The notes beneath the pieces were generated by a model that had not been told where the DNA came from, ran no database searches, and worked only from the letters and a program-made list of their open reading frames with translations. A program made the position numbers and the translations under genes. Positions 13,953 through 15,100 of a stretch of 15,100 bases of DNA are shown here, one piece after another. Within the stretch, counting starts at the first letter, position 1, and every line of letters begins with the position of its first letter. The stretch is from contig CAKOWI010000015.1 in NCBI GenBank assembly GCA_934122275.1, positions 1 through 15,100 on the forward strand. The letters run 5' to 3'. The DNA is from an uncultured Bacilli bacterium. Lineage in GTDB: Bacteria; Bacillota_I; Bacilli_A; RF39; UBA660.

Positions 13953-14501
13953 ATGATGAGGTGTAGTTGGTGTAATTTAGATAATCCTAAGTATGTTAAA
14001 TATCATGATGAAGAGTGGGGAGTTTTAAATTTAGATGATAACTATTTGTTTGAAATGCTTATTCTAGAAATGTTTCAAGCAGGACTTTCTTGGGAGTGTA
14101 TTTTAAATAAAAGAGAAAGTTTTAAAAAGGCATATGATAACTTTGATGTTTATAAAGTATCATTATACACAGAAGAAAAGATAAATGAACTTATGAATAA
14201 TAAAGATATTATAAGAAATAAATTAAAGATAAAAGCCAGTATTAATAATGCTAAAATATTTATAAATATAAAAAGGGAATTTGGTTCATTTCATAATTAT
14301 TTAAAAACATTTACTAATGATAATATAATATATGAGTTTGATAAAACTAGTTCAAAACTATCGGATGATATCTCTTATGATTTAAAAAAAAGAGGTATGA
14401 AGTTTATTGGAACAACAATTGTTTACTCTTATCTTCAAGCAATTGGTTTAATTAATTCGCATGAAAAAACTTGTTTTATGTATAGAAAAAAGGCTTCTTA
14501 G
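13953..14501 (+). CDS. tag: DNA-3-methyladenine glycosylase I
   Basis: Base-excision repair enzyme that removes 3-methyladenine from alkylated DNA. The 182-aa length is typical of Tag. The zinc-site residues are visible: Cys4 in R-C-S-W-C, His18 in K-Y-H-D-E-E-W-G, and His170/Cys174 in S-H-E-K-T-C-F. The signature E-M-F-Q-A-G-L-S-W (about 39-47) and R-G-M-K-F-I-G-T-T-I-V-Y-S-Y-L-Q-A-I-G (about 146-164) are both present. Ribosome-binding site AAAGGGA precedes ATG 13953; a second ATG at 13956 is possible. It is a plus-strand gene between minus-strand collagen-like genes and so a separate unit. Its last codons form the left arm of a terminator. Confidence 0.93.
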   Translation: MMRCSWCNLDNPKYVKYHDEEWGVLNLDDNYLFEMLILEMFQAGLSWECILNKRESFKKAYDNFDVYKVSLYTEEKINELMNNKDIIRNKLKIKASINNAKIFINIKREFGSFHNYLKTFTNDNIIYEFDKTSSKLSDDISYDLKKRGMKFIGTTIVYSYLQAIGLINSHEKTCFMYRKKAS

Positions 14502-14511
14502 AAGCCTTTTT
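14487..14511. terminator. Shared bidirectional terminator of tag and the third collagen-like gene
   Basis: AAAAAGGCTTC (14487-14497) pairs perfectly with GAAGCCTTTTT (14501-14511) around TTA, 11 bp. The tag stop TAG (14499-14501) is inside the hairpin, and the convergent gene's stop (14513-14515) lies one base beyond. A-run and T-run flanks let it work in both directions. Confidence 0.85.
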
Positions 14512-14512
14512 A

Positions 14513-15070
14513 TTATGAGATTTTAACTATATTTAAATAAGCACTAGTATCAGATGAAGGTGATATGGTCGCTGCATTAGTAGATTCTATCGTAAGACCT
14601 ATTTGATCATTAGCATTTAAATTATTAATTGTACTTCCTATAAAATCAGTATCAGTGTTTGCTGTAAGATTTTTACCAATTGTTGTATTACTAATAGATG
14701 TTTCATTTTGCTCAACACTCAATGTTAAATCTGTGTTAGTACTTGCACTACCAGAAAAGTAATAATCTATTTTATAAATACCATCAGTTGGTATTGTTAA
14801 TTTGTTTTGTGTTTCTAAAGTTATTCCATTAGAAGGACCATTACTGCCAAGTGGAACATCTTGTGATATATTGGCTTGTAAAGTTATAGGTGTTTGAGTT
14901 GTATCATATTTACGACCATAAGTATTAGTAGGAATCACAGCAGAAGGTCCGGCAGGCCCTGTAGGTCCAGTTTCGCCCTGAGGTCCAGTATTACCAGTTA
15001 AGCCTTGGATTCCTTGAGGCCCTGTTCCTCGATAAAATAAATCATCTAATAGAATTAATTGTAATTTCAA
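14513..15070 (-). CDS. Collagen-like protein with BclA-like C-terminal domain
   Basis: A 185-aa protein with a short N-terminus (K-L-Q-L-I-L-L-D-D-L-F-Y), an uninterrupted run of nine to ten Gly-X-Y triplets (residues ~17-44, rich in G-P-Q, G-E-T, G-P-T, G-P-A) and a ~135-residue Thr/Ser/Asn-rich C-terminal domain (P-I-T-L-Q-A-N-I, T-I-P-T-D-G-I-Y-K-I-D-Y-Y-F-S-G-S-A-S), which matches the BclA/C1q-like trimerising beta sandwich. Such proteins form glycosylated filaments on cells or exosporium. The Thr-rich triplets are plausible glycosylation sites for the neighbouring glycosyltransferase (inference). The start is TTG 15068-15070 with AAGGA nine bases upstream; an in-frame TAA lies just before it, so the gene is complete at this end unless an upstream frameshift exists outside the window. 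Confidence 0.78.
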   Translation of the reverse strand: MKLQLILLDDLFYRGTGPQGIQGLTGNTGPQGETGPTGPAGPSAVIPTNTYGRKYDTTQTPITLQANISQDVPLGSNGPSNGITLETQNKLTIPTDGIYKIDYYFSGSASTNTDLTLSVEQNETSISNTTIGKNLTANTDTDFIGSTINNLNANDQIGLTIESTNAATISPSSDTSAYLNIVKIS

Positions 15071-15100
15071 GCTACTAATTCCTTATTATTAAAAAATGTA

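Noticed and set aside
1..15100. CRISPR arrays, tRNA or rRNA genes
   Set aside because: No regularly spaced repeats and no cloverleaf or rRNA-like conserved stretches were seen on either strand.

Overview
This is an AT-rich stretch from a low-GC Gram-positive (Firmicutes-type) bacterium. Ribosome-binding sites are strong GGAGG/GGTG types, many promoters are TTGNNN/TATAAT, intrinsic terminators are tight, and the stop codons are normal (TAA, with one TAG). MnmA, YlmH and Ddl read like those of Bacilli/Erysipelotrichia-like gut bacteria. That placement is an inference from protein style, not from a marker tree.

Bases 1 to about 7050 look accessory. They open with a large serine recombinase gene that has its own promoter and a leader terminator. 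The gene is broken by a single in-frame TAA in the middle of the resolvase domain. Behind it lies a tight three-gene cargo: a HAM1/RdgB-type NTP pyrophosphatase, a short-chain dehydrogenase/reductase, and a methyltransferase of the leucine-carboxyl-methyltransferase type whose first ~47 residues look foreign. Next come a small unknown protein, a leader with three hairpins, and a protein built from two related DNA-binding-like halves. The block ends with a HipA-like kinase + DUF3037 pair behind a promoter that carries a perfect 10-bp inverted repeat. Between this block and the core genes is a candidate ~90-nt structured RNA (about 7096-7186).

Bases 7350-10291 are core genes: D-Ala-D-Ala ligase (cell wall), YlmH (S4 RNA-binding protein, ribosome rescue or division) and MnmA (tRNA 2-thiolation). 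Ddl appears to start at an AUA codon just after a 14-bp hairpin that buries its ribosome-binding site. Compact overlaps of terminator, stop codon and promoter separate these genes.

Bases 10320-10594 hold a decayed IS3-family transposase tail that runs into a long imperfect inverted repeat. Bases 10634-15070 form a surface-glycoprotein neighbourhood on the minus strand: three different collagen-like (Gly-X-Y) proteins and a TPR-containing family 2 glycosyltransferase, which is coupled to the first of them by a ribosome-binding site that overlaps the upstream stop codon. By analogy with BclA-type proteins, the glycosyltransferase may decorate the collagen-like products. A plus-strand DNA-3-methyladenine glycosylase I gene (tag) sits inside this block and ends in a terminator shared with the convergent collagen gene.

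The most notable points are the single-codon interruption of the recombinase, three genes whose ribosome-binding sites point to AUA or AUC starts, the putative structured RNA with competing folds at 7096-7186, the SD-burying hairpin of ddl, and the undescribed pyrophosphatase-SDR-methyltransferase cassette.
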